A stretch of 64,000 nucleotides of DNA from Methylobacterium sp. 17Sr1-1 (GTDB taxonomy: Bacteria; Pseudomonadota; Alphaproteobacteria; Rhizobiales; Beijerinckiaceae), in assembly GCF_003173775.1 (NCBI RefSeq), contig NZ_CP029552.1:4281001-4345000 (forward strand). The letters are read 5' to 3'. Under the pieces are notes generated by a model. That model did no database searches. It was not told where the DNA came from and saw nothing but the letters and a program-made list of their open reading frames with translations. This document shows, in pieces, positions 9,156 through 19,638 of the stretch. Each line of letters begins with the position of its first letter. The stretch's first letter is position 1. A program made the position numbers and the translations under genes.

Positions 9156-9998
9156 TCAGTAGACGTCGCCCTCCGCCGGGGCGGCGGCAGGTGCCGCTCG
9201 GCTGGCCGGCGCCTGCGGGGCCTGGGGGCGTGCCGCAGCGGCCGGCGCGCGGACGACCGGACCTGCCGGTCCCGCGGGCCCCCGCGGGCCAGGTGGTCCC
9301 GCCGGGCCTGCCGGCCCGCGCGGCCCCGGCTTGCCGGGGGCACCGGCCGGACCCGGTGGGCCGGTCTCGCCCCGCAGACCCGGCGCGCCCGGCAAGCCCG
9401 CCTCGCCGCGTGGCCCGGCTTCGCCCGCAGGACCCGCCTCGCCCCGTGCGCCCGGCTCTCCCGGCGTGCCGGCCGGGCCTGGCTCGCCGCGCAATCCCGC
9501 CTCGCCGCGCGCCCCGGCGGGACCGGCCGGGCCCGGAGGACCGGCCTCGCCCCGCGCGCCGGCTTCGCCCCGTGGCCCCGGCGGGCCGGTCTCGCCGCGG
9601 GGCCCCGGAGGGCCCGCCACGGTCCTCACCTCCGCCCGGCCCTCGGGGCCGGCAGCGCCTTTGGGGCCTTCCGGGCCCGCGGGTCCCCGCTGGCCGCACT
9701 CGCCCACCACCGCGCCGCGCTCCTGGCGGCCGGCGCGCAGGGTCACGATGCAGGTCGCCGGGTGGTAGACGAGGCGGAACTCGAACTTGCCGCGGGAATC
9801 GGCTCGTGCCGTGAAGCGGCCGTCGAGGCTGACCTCGGCCTCCGCCTCGTCTGCGGTGCCGAGCACCCAGAGCTCGCCCGCGGTGATCCGCGCCGCCAGG
9901 ACCTGGATCTCGGCCCGGGCCGGCGTCGCCGCCATCAGGCAGGCCGCGAGGGCCGCGCCCGATAGCAACGCGGAGCGTCCGGTTCCGCCGCGCACCAT
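9156..9998 (-). CDS. Exported collagen-like protein (Gly-X-Y repeats)
   Basis: 280 aa from the ATG at 9998, which follows a GGGAGCGGG ribosome site; in-frame ATGs upstream at 10013 and 10031 lack one. The N-terminus is a Sec signal peptide (about 1-29, ending T-P-A-R-A). Residues about 30-100 form a small beta-rich domain ([17 protein letters not shown] ... [20 protein letters not shown]) with two Cys. From about 103 to 252 there are continuous G-x-y triplets, rich in GPxGPA, GEAGxR and GPPGPR, i.e. a potential collagen triple helix. The C-terminus is Ala/Pro-rich. Bacterial collagen-like proteins form trimeric stalks in surface adhesion; that role is inferred. The plus-strand reading frames here are only shadows of the GC-rich repeats. 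Confidence 0.85.
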   Translation of the reverse strand: MVRGGTGRSALLSGAALAACLMAATPARAEIQVLAARITAGELWVLGTADEAEAEVSLDGRFTARADSRGKFEFRLVYHPATCIVTLRAGRQERGAVVGECGQRGPAGPEGPKGAAGPEGRAEVRTVAGPPGPRGETGPPGPRGEAGARGEAGPPGPAGPAGARGEAGLRGEPGPAGTPGEPGARGEAGPAGEAGPRGEAGLPGAPGLRGETGPPGPAGAPGKPGPRGPAGPAGPPGPRGPAGPAGPVVRAPAAAARPQAPQAPASRAAPAAAPAEGDVY

Positions 9999-10131
9999 CG
10001 CCCGCTCCCGCATCCTCGATCCTGGGCCCAAAGTGTTTTTCCGCGCGGCGGAAAGTCAAGCACGGCCGAGTTTCGAGCACAGGCACGATGGTCGATGGTC
10101 TTCCCCGATGGTGGCGCTTGACCGGGCCGCG

Positions 10132-11277
10132 TCACGGCTCGGGCCCGACATAGACCGCCCGCGGGCGGATCAGCCCGCCGGCCTGGCGCTGCTCGAGCCC
10201 TTGCGCGATCCAGCCGGCCGAGCGGCCCAGCGCGAACAGCCCGAAGGCGCTGCCCCGCGGCAGCCCGAGCCGCCGGCGCAGGGCGACGAGGGCGACGTCG
10301 AGGGCGGGCCTCGCGCCCGTCAGCTCCTCGGCCGCCGCCGCGATCGTCCGCAGGCGCGGATCCTCCGCGAGGAGCGGCGCGAGCAGGGCGGCGGCCCGCG
10401 GATCGCCGGCGGGATAGAGCGGATGGCCGAAGCCCGGCAGGGACTCGCGGCCGGCGAGCTGGCGGCGCAGGGATGCGGCCGGGTCGGCCCCGTCGAGGGC
10501 GTCCCACAGGGCCTCCACCCGCGCGGTCATGCCGCCGTGCCGGCTGCCGCTCAGTGCCGCGAGGCCGCCGATCACCGCCGCGCGCAGGCTCGCCCCCGCC
10601 GAGGCGACGCACCGCGCGGTGAAGCCCGAGGCGTTCAGCTCGTGGTCGGCGCACAGGACCAGGGCGCGGCGAACCGCCTCCGCCCCGGCGGAATCCAGGC
10701 CCCAGGCCGTCGCGCATTGGCGGTGGAGCGGCGCGGCGTCCGGCGCCCGGCCGGTGACGCAGGCCGCGAGCACCCGGACCAGGGCGCCGCATCCCGCGGC
10801 GAGCCGGGCCGGATCCTGCTGCCAGGAGGCCGTCGGCGCGTCCTCCGTCGCGGCCGCGAAGGCGCCGACGAGGTCGCCGCCGGGCGGCGCGGCTCCGGAC
10901 ATCTCGGGCCCGAAGGCGGCGTCCTGCGGCAGGGCCCAGAGCCGGGCGGCCGCCTCCTCCAGGGTCGCGGTCCGCGACAGCGCCACGGCGTCGGTGCCGC
11001 GATAGTACAGGCAGCCGTCGCGGATCAGCGTGACGGTGGTCTCCATGACCGGCAGGCCCCAGTCGAGGGTGGCGCGGGCCACCTCCCGCGGACGCCGGCC
11101 GCGATGGCGGGCGGCGGCGAGGCGAGCGACCGCGTCCGCCGCGTAGGCCCGCACCCGCGGATCGGCGGTCGGATGCGCCTCGATCAGGCCACGGCTGACA
11201 TAGGCGTAGAGGGTCTGGCGGCTGACGCCCAGGCGGGCGGCTGCCTCGGCGGCGGTGAGGTAGGCGGTCACGGACAT
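10132..11277 (-). CDS. Citrate synthase family protein with N-terminal helix-turn-helix
   Basis: 381 aa from the ATG at 11277; a TTG 11 codons upstream (11310) is an alternative, and neither has a good ribosome site. Residues 1-55 are a MerR/excisionase-type HTH (YLTAAEAAARLGVSRQTLYAYVSRG). The rest is citrate synthase: DHELNAS (first catalytic His), GFGHPLYPAGDPRA (second His) and LDVALVAL (catalytic Asp). The C-terminal GWIAQGLEQ..GGLIRPRAVYVG motif binds CoA and citrate. All three catalytic residues are retained, so it should be an active citrate or 2-methylcitrate synthase, probably also able to bind DNA. It is divergent from a CaiB-type CoA transferase, suggesting a joint role in acyl-CoA metabolism. 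Confidence 0.88.
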   Translation of the reverse strand: MSVTAYLTAAEAAARLGVSRQTLYAYVSRGLIEAHPTADPRVRAYAADAVARLAAARHRGRRPREVARATLDWGLPVMETTVTLIRDGCLYYRGTDAVALSRTATLEEAAARLWALPQDAAFGPEMSGAAPPGGDLVGAFAAATEDAPTASWQQDPARLAAGCGALVRVLAACVTGRAPDAAPLHRQCATAWGLDSAGAEAVRRALVLCADHELNASGFTARCVASAGASLRAAVIGGLAALSGSRHGGMTARVEALWDALDGADPAASLRRQLAGRESLPGFGHPLYPAGDPRAAALLAPLLAEDPRLRTIAAAAEELTGARPALDVALVALRRRLGLPRGSAFGLFALGRSAGWIAQGLEQRQAGGLIRPRAVYVGPEP

Positions 11278-11293
11278 CCTCGCGGACGCGACG

Positions 11294-11310
11294 TTGATTC
11301 GGGTAATCAA
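11294..11310. promoter_or_regulatory. Perfect inverted repeat between the HTH citrate synthase and CoA transferase genes
   Basis: TTGATT-CGGGT-AATCAA is a 6-bp perfect dyad with a 5-bp centre, placed 16 bp from the citrate synthase start and 62 bp from the transferase start. It is the only clear dyad in the divergent region. It is a candidate operator for the HTH-citrate synthase itself, which has a DNA-binding domain; that link is inference. Confidence 0.5.
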
Positions 11311-11371
11311 GATTGACGATCTGACCCCGTCGGCGCGCTTCTGTCACGACAGGCGAACGCGGGAGCGGGTG

Positions 11372-12751
11372 ATGACGAGGGAAACGGGCAATCCAGCCTT
11401 CGGGGCGATCCTGGGAGCGATCCGGCGCGGCCTCGGCGTCGAGGCCGCGCCGCCGGTGACGGTGACCGGGGCGGGCGCCCTCCCGTCGGTCTACCCGGTC
11501 AGCGACCTTGCGGCGGCCTCGGTCGCGGCGGCGGGGCTGGCGCTGGCCGAGCTGATGGAGAACCGCTTCGGCCGGCATCCGGGCGTGACGGTCGACCGGC
11601 GCCTCGCCGCGTTCTGGTTCGCCCGCTCGCTCCACCCGCGCGGATGGGCGCTGCCGCCGCTCTGGGACCCCGTGGCGGGCGATTACCGGGCGACGGATGG
11701 CTGGATCCGCCTGCACACCAACGCGCCGCATCACCGCGACGCGGCCCTGGCGGTGCTCGGCACCGCGCCGGAGCGGGAGGCGGTGTCGGGCGCCGTGGCG
11801 GCCTGGCGGGTGGACGACCTCGAAGCGGCGGTCGTCGCGGCCGGCGGCTGCGCCGCCGCGATGCGCCCGGCCGCCTCCTGGGCCGCCCATCCGCAGGGAG
11901 CGGCGGTGGCGGCCGAGCCCCTGGTCGCCTGGGAGGCGGGCGGGGCCGGCGAGGCCGGCCTGACGGGGGCGCGGCCCGACCGCCCCCTCGCTTCCTTACG
12001 CGTCCTCGACCTGACCCGGGTGCTCGCCGGCCCGGTGGCGACCCGCTTCCTCGCCGGGTTCGGCGCGAGCGTGCTGCGCCTCGATCCGCCGGGCTGGGAG
12101 GAGCCCGGCGTGGTGCCGGAGACGACCCTCGGCAAGGCCTGCGCCCGCCTCGACCTGACGAACCCGGCCGGGCGGGCACGGTTCGAGTCGTTGCTCGCGA
12201 CGGCGGACGTGCTGGTCCACGGCTACCGGCCGGACGCGCTGGCCCGCCTCGGGCTCGACGAAGCGGCCCGCGCCCGCCTGCGGCCGGGCCTGATCGACGT
12301 CAGCCTCGACGCCTATGGCTGGAGCGGGCCATGGCGGGGACGGCGCGGCTTCGACAGCCTGGTCCAGATGAGCAGCGGCCTCGCCGAGGCCGGGATGGTC
12401 CGCGCCGGCGCCGACAAGCCGGTGCCGCTGCCGGTCCAGGCCCTCGACCACGCGACGGGTTACCTCATGGCAGCCGCCTGCCTGCACGGGCTGACGCGGC
12501 GCCTCGCGACCGGGCGCGGCTCTGCGGCGCGGCTGTCGCTCGCCCGCACCGCCGCCCTGCTGGCCGCCGCACCGGCGGCCCCGGCCGAGGCGGCGCCCGC
12601 CGCCCCGGAGCGGGGGGATTTCGCGGAGGTGCCGGAGCCGACCGGCTGGGGCCCGGCCTTGCGCCTGCGCCCGCCGCTCGCCCTCGACGGCGTGCCGATG
12701 GCCTGGGACCGGCCCGCCGGCCCCCTCGGCGCCGCGGCGCCGGCCTGGTGA
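11372..12751 (+). CDS. CaiB/BaiF-type CoA transferase with permuted domain order
   Basis: 459 aa, ATG at 11372 after GGGAGCGGG. The hallmark family III start motif, LRVLDLTRVLAGPVATRFLA, lies at residues 209-228 instead of near the N-terminus. The catalytic Asp is in GFDSL at D328, with QMSSGLAEAG following. Residues about 75-200 (FWFARSLHPRGWALPPLWDP, then DGWIRLHTNAPHH) resemble the C-terminal part of ordinary CaiB proteins. The order therefore looks circularly permuted or like a fused, partly eroded dimer. Family III enzymes move CoA between organic acids by an aspartyl-CoA anhydride. It is divergent from the HTH citrate synthase and probably under the same operator. The C-terminal 60 residues are Ala/Pro-rich. 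Confidence 0.85.
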   Translation: MTRETGNPAFGAILGAIRRGLGVEAAPPVTVTGAGALPSVYPVSDLAAASVAAAGLALAELMENRFGRHPGVTVDRRLAAFWFARSLHPRGWALPPLWDPVAGDYRATDGWIRLHTNAPHHRDAALAVLGTAPEREAVSGAVAAWRVDDLEAAVVAAGGCAAAMRPAASWAAHPQGAAVAAEPLVAWEAGGAGEAGLTGARPDRPLASLRVLDLTRVLAGPVATRFLAGFGASVLRLDPPGWEEPGVVPETTLGKACARLDLTNPAGRARFESLLATADVLVHGYRPDALARLGLDEAARARLRPGLIDVSLDAYGWSGPWRGRRGFDSLVQMSSGLAEAGMVRAGADKPVPLPVQALDHATGYLMAAACLHGLTRRLATGRGSAARLSLARTAALLAAAPAAPAEAAPAAPERGDFAEVPEPTGWGPALRLRPPLALDGVPMAWDRPAGPLGAAAPAW

Positions 12752-12806
12752 GGAACAGGGCCAGTCGGCCGGAGTTGGCCGGGCTCATCCGCGACAGGAG
12801 AAGCCC

Positions 12807-13040
12807 ATGGCCGGCGAGAAGCCCCACGGCGACAAGACCCACGCGCAGAACATCCGCCTGATCGAGGGCAAGGACGGCCCCAACGTCCCGGCCGGCGGCG
12901 GCGCCCGCATCCGCACCAGCGCCGATCCGACCCGGCCGCCCTCCACCCACCAGGAGAGCCGCGACCACAACAAGCACAACCACCCGGGCCAGGACGGCCA
13001 CCGTCCGCAGAAGCACGGCCCGGCGGAGGAGAAGCCGTGA
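12807..13040 (+). CDS. Small hydrophilic conserved protein, function unknown
   Basis: 77 aa, ATG at 12807 preceded by GACAGGAGAAGCCC, a clear ribosome site. The protein is very hydrophilic and His-rich (10 His), with no hydrophobic segment or Cys: MAGEKPHGDKTHAQNIRLIE, a central PAGGGARIRTS, and ESRDHNKHNHPGQDGHRPQKHG near the end. It resembles the small intrinsically disordered proteins common in soil and leaf bacteria. It lies 55 bp after the CoA transferase on the same strand and could be co-transcribed. The His-rich tail could bind metal, but nothing in the context supports that. Confidence 0.7.
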   Translation: MAGEKPHGDKTHAQNIRLIEGKDGPNVPAGGGARIRTSADPTRPPSTHQESRDHNKHNHPGQDGHRPQKHGPAEEKP

Positions 13041-13144
13041 TGGATCGTCGGGCGATCGGCTGCGGCTTGCTCGGAACCTGAACTCCTCGGCTCCGCCGCA
13101 CGCCGCATGCCGCAGGCGCAATGGTTTATCGAGAGCCACGCCGC

Positions 13145-13313
13145 CCTTTCCCGGACGACTGAACCGAAGTGGAAGGAGATCCGGGATCCAGCGCAAAAAG
13201 TCGCGAAGCGTCTGCTTGTCTGCGACGATGCAGCATTCAGAGCCGCTTCGCGGCACTTCTCCCCTGGATCCCGGATCTCCTTCCGCTTCGCTGCAGTCGT
13301 CCGGGAAAGGGGA
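13145..13313. repeat. Long inverted repeat in the 375-bp gap before guaB (family D-like)
   Basis: The left arm CCTTTCCCGGACGACTG ... GGAAGGAGATCCGGGATCCA (about 13145-13191) pairs with the right arm TGGATCCCGGATCTCCTTCC ... CAGTCGTCCGGGAAAGG (about 13252-13312). An inner CGCGAAGCG / CGCTTCGCG pair surrounds a short loop. It shares the CCGGGATCC core with the shorter family D units. No gene is visible in the rest of this gap. Confidence 0.7.
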
Positions 13314-13415
13314 GTGGCTCGTGATAGACCGACTGCCGGCACATTTTGTCCGGCAGTGCGAAGGACCTTACCTTCAGACGACCCTGCGAGGCGGACCCGC
13401 CGGTCACCCCGCCGC

Positions 13416-15050
<1,635 letters not shown>

Positions 15051-15104
15051 CTATCGCCGCAGCGCAGCGATGCGTCCAAAGACTCTTGCAACCGGGACCA
15101 GCGC

Positions 15105-16610
15105 CTACGCCGGGGTGAGGACGAACTCGCCCCAGTCCGGCACCCGCATCGCGCGCTGATACGCCGTCACCGTGCCGGGCCACAGGGCGATGTTGCGCCC
15201 GGCCGCGTCCTGGTACCAGCTGGCGCAGCCGCCCTGCTGCCAGATGCTGCCGGCGAGCCGCCGCTCGAGATCCGCGAGGTAGCGCGCCTGCGCCTCCGGC
15301 GACGGCTCGATCGCCGCGAGGGTGCGGGTCTTCATCTCGGCGAGGCAGGCGAGCACGTACTCGACCTGCGCCTCGATCATCAGCACGACCGAGTTGTGGC
15401 CCAGCCCCGTATTGGGGCCGAGCAGCATGAAGAAGTTGGGGAATCCCGCCACCGCCACGCCGCGATGCGCCGCGACCCGCTCGCCCCAGGCGCGGGCCAG
15501 GATCAGCCCGTCGCGGCCGACCACCGGTACCCGGGCGAGGGAGGCGGTGGTGTCGAAGCCGGTGGCGAGCACCAGCACGTCGAGGGGGTGGTGGCGGCCG
15601 TCCTGCATCGTCACGCCGTCCGGCGTGACGGCGCGGATCGGGCCGGTCTCCAGCGTCACGTTCGGCCGCGTCAGGGCCGGGTAGTACTCGTCGGAGAGTA
15701 GCACCCGCTTGCAGCCGAGGCGGTAGGGCGGGGTGAGCTTTCCGCGCAAGTCGGGATCGGCGACCTGCCGGCGCAGGTGGTGCCGGCTCGCGGCCTCGGC
15801 GAGGCGGGTGAGTCCCGAGACCCGGGTGAAGCCCAAAGCCGCCCGCGCCTCGCGCACCCGGAACTGGATCTCGCGCACGAGGCGGCGCACCGGCGGCAGG
15901 CGGCGGAACAACGCCCGCAGCCGCGGGGCGATCGGCCGGTCGTTGCGCGGCATGACCCAGGGCGGCGTGCGCTGGAACAGCACCAGGCGCTCGACCTCGG
16001 GGGCGATGGCCGGCACGACCTGGATCGCACTCGCCCCCGTGCCGATCACCCCGACGCGCTTGGCCATCAGCGAGACGCCGTGGTCCCAGGAAGAGGTGTG
16101 GAAGAGGGCGCCCAGGAAGGTGTGCAGGCCCGGAATCGACGGAATGGCCGGGTGGTGCAACGCCCCCATGCCGGAGACCAGCACCCGCGCCTCCAGCGGG
16201 CCGCGATCGGTCTCGACTCGCCACAGCGCGCGCGTGCCGTCCCAGACCGCCCCGGTGACCGCGGTGGAGAGGGCGATGTGCTTCGCGAGATCGAACCGCG
16301 CGACCAGCTCGCGCAGGTAGGCGGCGATCTCCGGCTGGCCGGCATAGGTGCGGGTCCAGTCGGGCTTCGGGGCGAAGGACAGGGCGTAGAGATGGGCCGG
16401 GATGTCGCAGGCCGCGCCCGGATAGGTGTTCTCGTGCCAGGTGCCGCCGACCGCCTCCGCCTTCTCGACGACGAAGAGGTCGTCGATGCCGGATTGCCGG
16501 CACCGGATCGCCATGGCGAGGCCGGAGAAGCCGGCCCCGATCACCAGCACCGCGAGCGGCTTGTCCGGCCAGGGCGCCGGCTGCGGCGTGGTGGCGGGCG
16601 TGTCCGTCAC
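15105..16610 (-). CDS. Flavin monooxygenase, Baeyer-Villiger type
   Basis: 501 aa, GTG start at 16610 overlapping the upstream esterase stop by 4 nt (GTGA), so translation is coupled. N-terminal FAD Rossmann motif VLVIGAGFSGLAMA (about 21-34), then GGTWHENTYPGAACDIP (about 55-71), the conserved W-x-x-x-x-Y-P-G-x-x-C-D segment. The fingerprint F-x-G-x-x-x-H-x-x-x-W-D appears as FLGALFHTSSWD (about 164-175), followed by the NADPH motif VGVIGTGASAIQV. Type I Baeyer-Villiger enzymes turn ketones into esters or lactones with O2 and NADPH. The neighbouring esterase can hydrolyse the ester and the SDR can make or remove the ketone, so this is likely a small ketone/terpenoid catabolic operon. Confidence 0.9.
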   Translation of the reverse strand: MTDTPATTPQPAPWPDKPLAVLVIGAGFSGLAMAIRCRQSGIDDLFVVEKAEAVGGTWHENTYPGAACDIPAHLYALSFAPKPDWTRTYAGQPEIAAYLRELVARFDLAKHIALSTAVTGAVWDGTRALWRVETDRGPLEARVLVSGMGALHHPAIPSIPGLHTFLGALFHTSSWDHGVSLMAKRVGVIGTGASAIQVVPAIAPEVERLVLFQRTPPWVMPRNDRPIAPRLRALFRRLPPVRRLVREIQFRVREARAALGFTRVSGLTRLAEAASRHHLRRQVADPDLRGKLTPPYRLGCKRVLLSDEYYPALTRPNVTLETGPIRAVTPDGVTMQDGRHHPLDVLVLATGFDTTASLARVPVVGRDGLILARAWGERVAAHRGVAVAGFPNFFMLLGPNTGLGHNSVVLMIEAQVEYVLACLAEMKTRTLAAIEPSPEAQARYLADLERRLAGSIWQQGGCASWYQDAAGRNIALWPGTVTAYQRAMRVPDWGEFVLTPA

Positions 16611-17509
16611 CGGACCGCCTCCGGGGCTTTGACGTGGCTCTCGAGGAAGGCGGCGGCCTCGGACAGGGAGCGGCGCGCCTCCGGCAGGAACGACTGCGCC
16701 AGCTGCCAGGCATGCGGCACCACCGGCCAGACCGTCACGGTGGCGGAGCCGCCGGCGGCCTTGGCCTTCTCGGCGAAGCGCACCGAATCGTCGCGCAAAA
16801 CCTCGCGGGCGCCGACATGGAACAGCAGCGGCGGCAGCCCGGCGGGGTCGCCGCGCAGCGGCGAGACGAGCGGGTCGGCGGGGTCGTGCCCGCCGAGATA
16901 GAGGTCGACGAGGTGCTGCAGCTTCGTCGGATCGAACATCGCGTCGCGGCGGGCATTGCTGCGCATCGAGTCGCCCTCACCCAGCATGTCGGTCGAGGGC
17001 GAGAACAGAACGGCGGCCTGCGGTTGCGGCAGGCCGTCCCGGCGCGCCCGCAGCATCAGCGCCAGCGCCAGGTTGCCGCCGGCGGAATCGCCCGCGATCC
17101 CCGCCGGCCCCGAGGCGGCGAAGGCGGACCAGCAGGCGGCCGCGTCGTCGAGGGCCGCCGGAAAGGGATGCTCGGGGGCGAGGCGGTAATCGGGACAGAA
17201 CACCCGGAAACCCCTGAGCGCGAAGGCGCCGGTGATCGGCCGGTGGGTGCGGGGCGAGCAGGCGATGAAGCCGCCGCCGTGCAGGTAGAACAGCCGCGGG
17301 GCGTCCGGTGCGAGGCCGGGGCGCTCGACCCACTCGCCCGCGATCCCGCCGACGCTGCCCTCGCGGAAGGCGAGGCCGGGCGGCTCGGGAAAGCTGCCCG
17401 AGTTGAGGACCCGGCGGATCGCCGCGACGTCGCCCCCGGCGCGGGCGACCTTCGGCCGGACCTGCCAGCGGATGATCCAGTCGAAGACGTGGGCGCGCAG
17501 GCTCGGCAT
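16607..17509 (-). CDS. Alpha/beta hydrolase, hormone-sensitive-lipase family esterase
   Basis: 300 aa. Oxyanion-hole motif HGGGF at about 76-80, nucleophile motif G-D-S-A-G-G at about 139-144, catalytic His in VPHAW near 269-273, and an Asp/Glu upstream in the VGAREVLRDD segment. These define family IV (HSL) carboxylesterases. It lies between the SDR (3-nt gap upstream) and the Baeyer-Villiger gene (4-nt overlap downstream), so its natural substrate is probably the ester or lactone formed by the monooxygenase. There is no signal peptide, so it should act in the cytoplasm. Confidence 0.92.
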   Translation of the reverse strand: MPSLRAHVFDWIIRWQVRPKVARAGGDVAAIRRVLNSGSFPEPPGLAFREGSVGGIAGEWVERPGLAPDAPRLFYLHGGGFIACSPRTHRPITGAFALRGFRVFCPDYRLAPEHPFPAALDDAAACWSAFAASGPAGIAGDSAGGNLALALMLRARRDGLPQPQAAVLFSPSTDMLGEGDSMRSNARRDAMFDPTKLQHLVDLYLGGHDPADPLVSPLRGDPAGLPPLLFHVGAREVLRDDSVRFAEKAKAAGGSATVTVWPVVPHAWQLAQSFLPEARRSLSEAAAFLESHVKAPEAVR

Positions 17510-17512
17510 GCA

Positions 17513-18331
17513 TTACTCCATGGCGCGGGCGATCAGCGACCAGTACCGCACCGGCATCAGGCGCTGGATCAGCGCCACCTGGGCGGCGTCGCGGCCGACG
17601 ATGATGCGGGGCTCCCGCCGGGCGATGCCGCGCAGGATGCGCGCCGCCGCCGCCTCGGGGGGAAGACGCAGGTGGCGCTCGACGGCGGCCTTGCCGCTGG
17701 CGACCTCGGCGGGATCGAGGCGAGGGCCGACGCGGGCGTTGCGGGCGATCGCCGTGGCCACGCCACCCGGATGCACGACGCTCACTCCGAGGTTGGTGCC
17801 GGCATATTCATGCCGCAGCGCCTCGGAGAAGCCGCGCACCGCGAACTTGCTCGCCGCGTAGGCCGCCTGGCCCGGCGGGGCGACGAGGCCGTAGAGGCTC
17901 GAGAGGTTGACGATCTGCGCCGCCGGCCGGCTCTCCAGAACGGGGAGAAAGGCGCGGGTCATCCGCACCACGGCGCGGAAATTGACGTCCATCAGCCAGT
18001 CGAAGTCGTCGAGCTCGACATCGGCGAAGCGGCCGGCGAGCGCCACGCCGGCATTGTTGATCAGGAGGTCGAGCGGCCCGTGCCGGGCGGCGACCGCCTC
18101 CGGCAGCGCGGCGACCGCCGCACAATCCGTGATGTCGAAGGCATGCGTGCCGACGTCGCGCCCGAGCGCCCGCACGGCGGCCTCGCTGCGGGCGAGACCG
18201 TCGGGATCGCGGTCGACGAGGACGAGGCGGGCCCCCTTCCGGGCGAGGCCGAGAGCCAGGGCCGCGCCGATGCCGCTGCCGGCCCCGGTGACCAGGGCCA
18301 GCTTGTCGTGCAGTGGGAAGGCGTCCGCCAA
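17513..18331 (-). CDS. Short-chain dehydrogenase/reductase, first gene of the monooxygenase operon
   Basis: 272 aa with a TTG start at 18331 that follows GGAGCGAGC; no ATG lies near. T-G-A-G-S-G-I-G at about 15-22 binds NAD(P), N-N-A-G at about 91-94, S at about 143 (NLSSLYG), Y-A-A-S-K at about 156-160, and HPGGVAT after it. The acidic residue after the second strand (LVLVDRD) suggests NAD+ preference. It is the first gene of a three-gene operon with the esterase and Baeyer-Villiger monooxygenase and probably oxidises a secondary alcohol to the ketone substrate. That role is inferred from context. Confidence 0.9.
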   Translation of the reverse strand: MADAFPLHDKLALVTGAGSGIGAALALGLARKGARLVLVDRDPDGLARSEAAVRALGRDVGTHAFDITDCAAVAALPEAVAARHGPLDLLINNAGVALAGRFADVELDDFDWLMDVNFRAVVRMTRAFLPVLESRPAAQIVNLSSLYGLVAPPGQAAYAASKFAVRGFSEALRHEYAGTNLGVSVVHPGGVATAIARNARVGPRLDPAEVASGKAAVERHLRLPPEAAAARILRGIARREPRIIVGRDAAQVALIQRLMPVRYWSLIARAME

Positions 18332-18413
18332 CAGCTCGCTCCGTCCGGCTCCGGAGCGCCTGAATCGCCCGGTCCGGCCGTGAGCGCAAGGCCTCGGGGC
18401 ATTCCCCGAGTGA

Positions 18414-18674
18414 TCAGGCTGCCCGGTGGACGGCCTTCGGCAGCTCGACGTCGATCTCCAGGGTCGAGACGGCGTCGCCGCGCTCCATGGTGATCTTCAC
18501 CTTCTCCTGGTCGATGGCGACGTGCTTGGCGATCACCGCCAGGATCTCCTCGCGCAACACCGCCACCAGGTCCGAGCGGCCGAAACCGTTGCGCTCGTGC
18601 GCGAGAAGGATCTGGAGCCGCTCGCGCGCCACCGGCGCGGTGCCGCGCCGCGACAGGAAGCTCAGCAGGTTCAT
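18414..18674 (-). CDS. minE: Cell division topological specificity factor MinE
   Basis: 86 aa, normal length. Begins [10 protein letters not shown], the amphipathic membrane-targeting start. Residues about 15-30 ([16 protein letters not shown]) are the anti-MinCD helix, and the C-terminal topological specificity domain ends [12 protein letters not shown]. MinE stimulates MinD ATPase and drives pole-to-pole oscillation so that the Z-ring forms at midcell. Its ATG overlaps the minD stop (ATGA), so translation is coupled. Confidence 0.97.
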   Translation of the reverse strand: MNLLSFLSRRGTAPVARERLQILLAHERNGFGRSDLVAVLREEILAVIAKHVAIDQEKVKITMERGDAVSTLEIDVELPKAVHRAA

Positions 18675-19486
18675 GCCGCCCTCCGGGGGAAGAGTTTGCC
18701 CAGGATCGACCGCTTCTCGGACGGAACAATCATCTCGACCGTCTCGCCCTTGAGCCGCCGCACCGCGTCCGTGTAGGCACGGGCCGGGGCGCTCTGGGGC
18801 GCGTTCAGCGTCACCGGGCTGCCGAGGTTCGAGGCCTTGAGAACCTCCTCGCTCTCCGGGATCACGGCGAGCAGCGGGATCGACAGGATCTCGAGCACGT
18901 CGTCGATCTTCAGCATCTCGCCGCGCTCGGCCCGGCTGGGGTCGTAGCGGGTGAGGATCAGGTGCTTCTCCAGCCGCTCGCCCTTCTCGGCCCGCTCGGT
19001 CTTGGAATCGAGCAGCCCGATGATCCGGTCCGAATCGCGCACCGAGGAGACCTCGGGGTTGGTGACGACGACCGCGATGTCGGCGTGGCGCATCGCCAGC
19101 GTCGCGCCGCGCTCGATGCCGGCCGGGCTGTCGCAGATCACCCAGTCGAACTTTTCGCGCAGCTCGCCGATCACCCGGGCGACGCCCTCGTCGGTGAGCG
19201 CGTCCTTGTCGCGGGTCTGCGAGGCGGGGAGCAGCGACAGGGTGTCGAGGCGCTTGTCGCGGATCAGCGCCTGGGGAAGCTTGGCGTCGCCCTGGACGAC
19301 GTTGATCAGGTCGTAGACCACCCGGCGCTCGGCGCCCATGATGAGGTCGAGGTTGCGCAGGCCGACGTCGAAATCGACCACGCAGACGTTCTGCCCGGCT
19401 TGCGCGAGGGCGGCCCCGAGGGCCGCCGTCGTGGTGGTCTTGCCCACCCCGCCCTTGCCGGACGTCACCACTATGATCTTGGCCAT
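18671..19486 (-). CDS. minD: Septum site-determining ATPase MinD
   Basis: 271 aa from ATG 19486 ([20 protein letters not shown]); a TTG two codons earlier, at 19492, sits closer to the GGGGGAG ribosome site. Deviant Walker A KGGVGKTT at about 10-17, switch residues in [10 protein letters not shown] at about 38-47, Walker B-like VICDSPAG at about 115-122. The C-terminal amphipathic membrane helix is [10 protein letters not shown]. It binds membrane as the ATP dimer, recruits MinC and is released by MinE. It sits between minC (152-bp gap upstream) and minE (4-nt overlap). Confidence 0.97.
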   Translation of the reverse strand: MAKIIVVTSGKGGVGKTTTTAALGAALAQAGQNVCVVDFDVGLRNLDLIMGAERRVVYDLINVVQGDAKLPQALIRDKRLDTLSLLPASQTRDKDALTDEGVARVIGELREKFDWVICDSPAGIERGATLAMRHADIAVVVTNPEVSSVRDSDRIIGLLDSKTERAEKGERLEKHLILTRYDPSRAERGEMLKIDDVLEILSIPLLAVIPESEEVLKASNLGSPVTLNAPQSAPARAYTDAVRRLKGETVEMIVPSEKRSILGKLFPRRAA

Positions 19487-19638
19487 GGACAATGCTCCCC
19501 CCGGACAATCGGGATGATGCGGCGCCCCGGATGCCGGGTCGCGCGCTCACGGGGTTGTTCGAGTGTCGTGTTCGGGTGTGTCGGCCGGGCGGGCCGGAGC
19601 GCGTTAGGCGCCCGCGAAGCCCCGTCCGGCCGTTGTCG

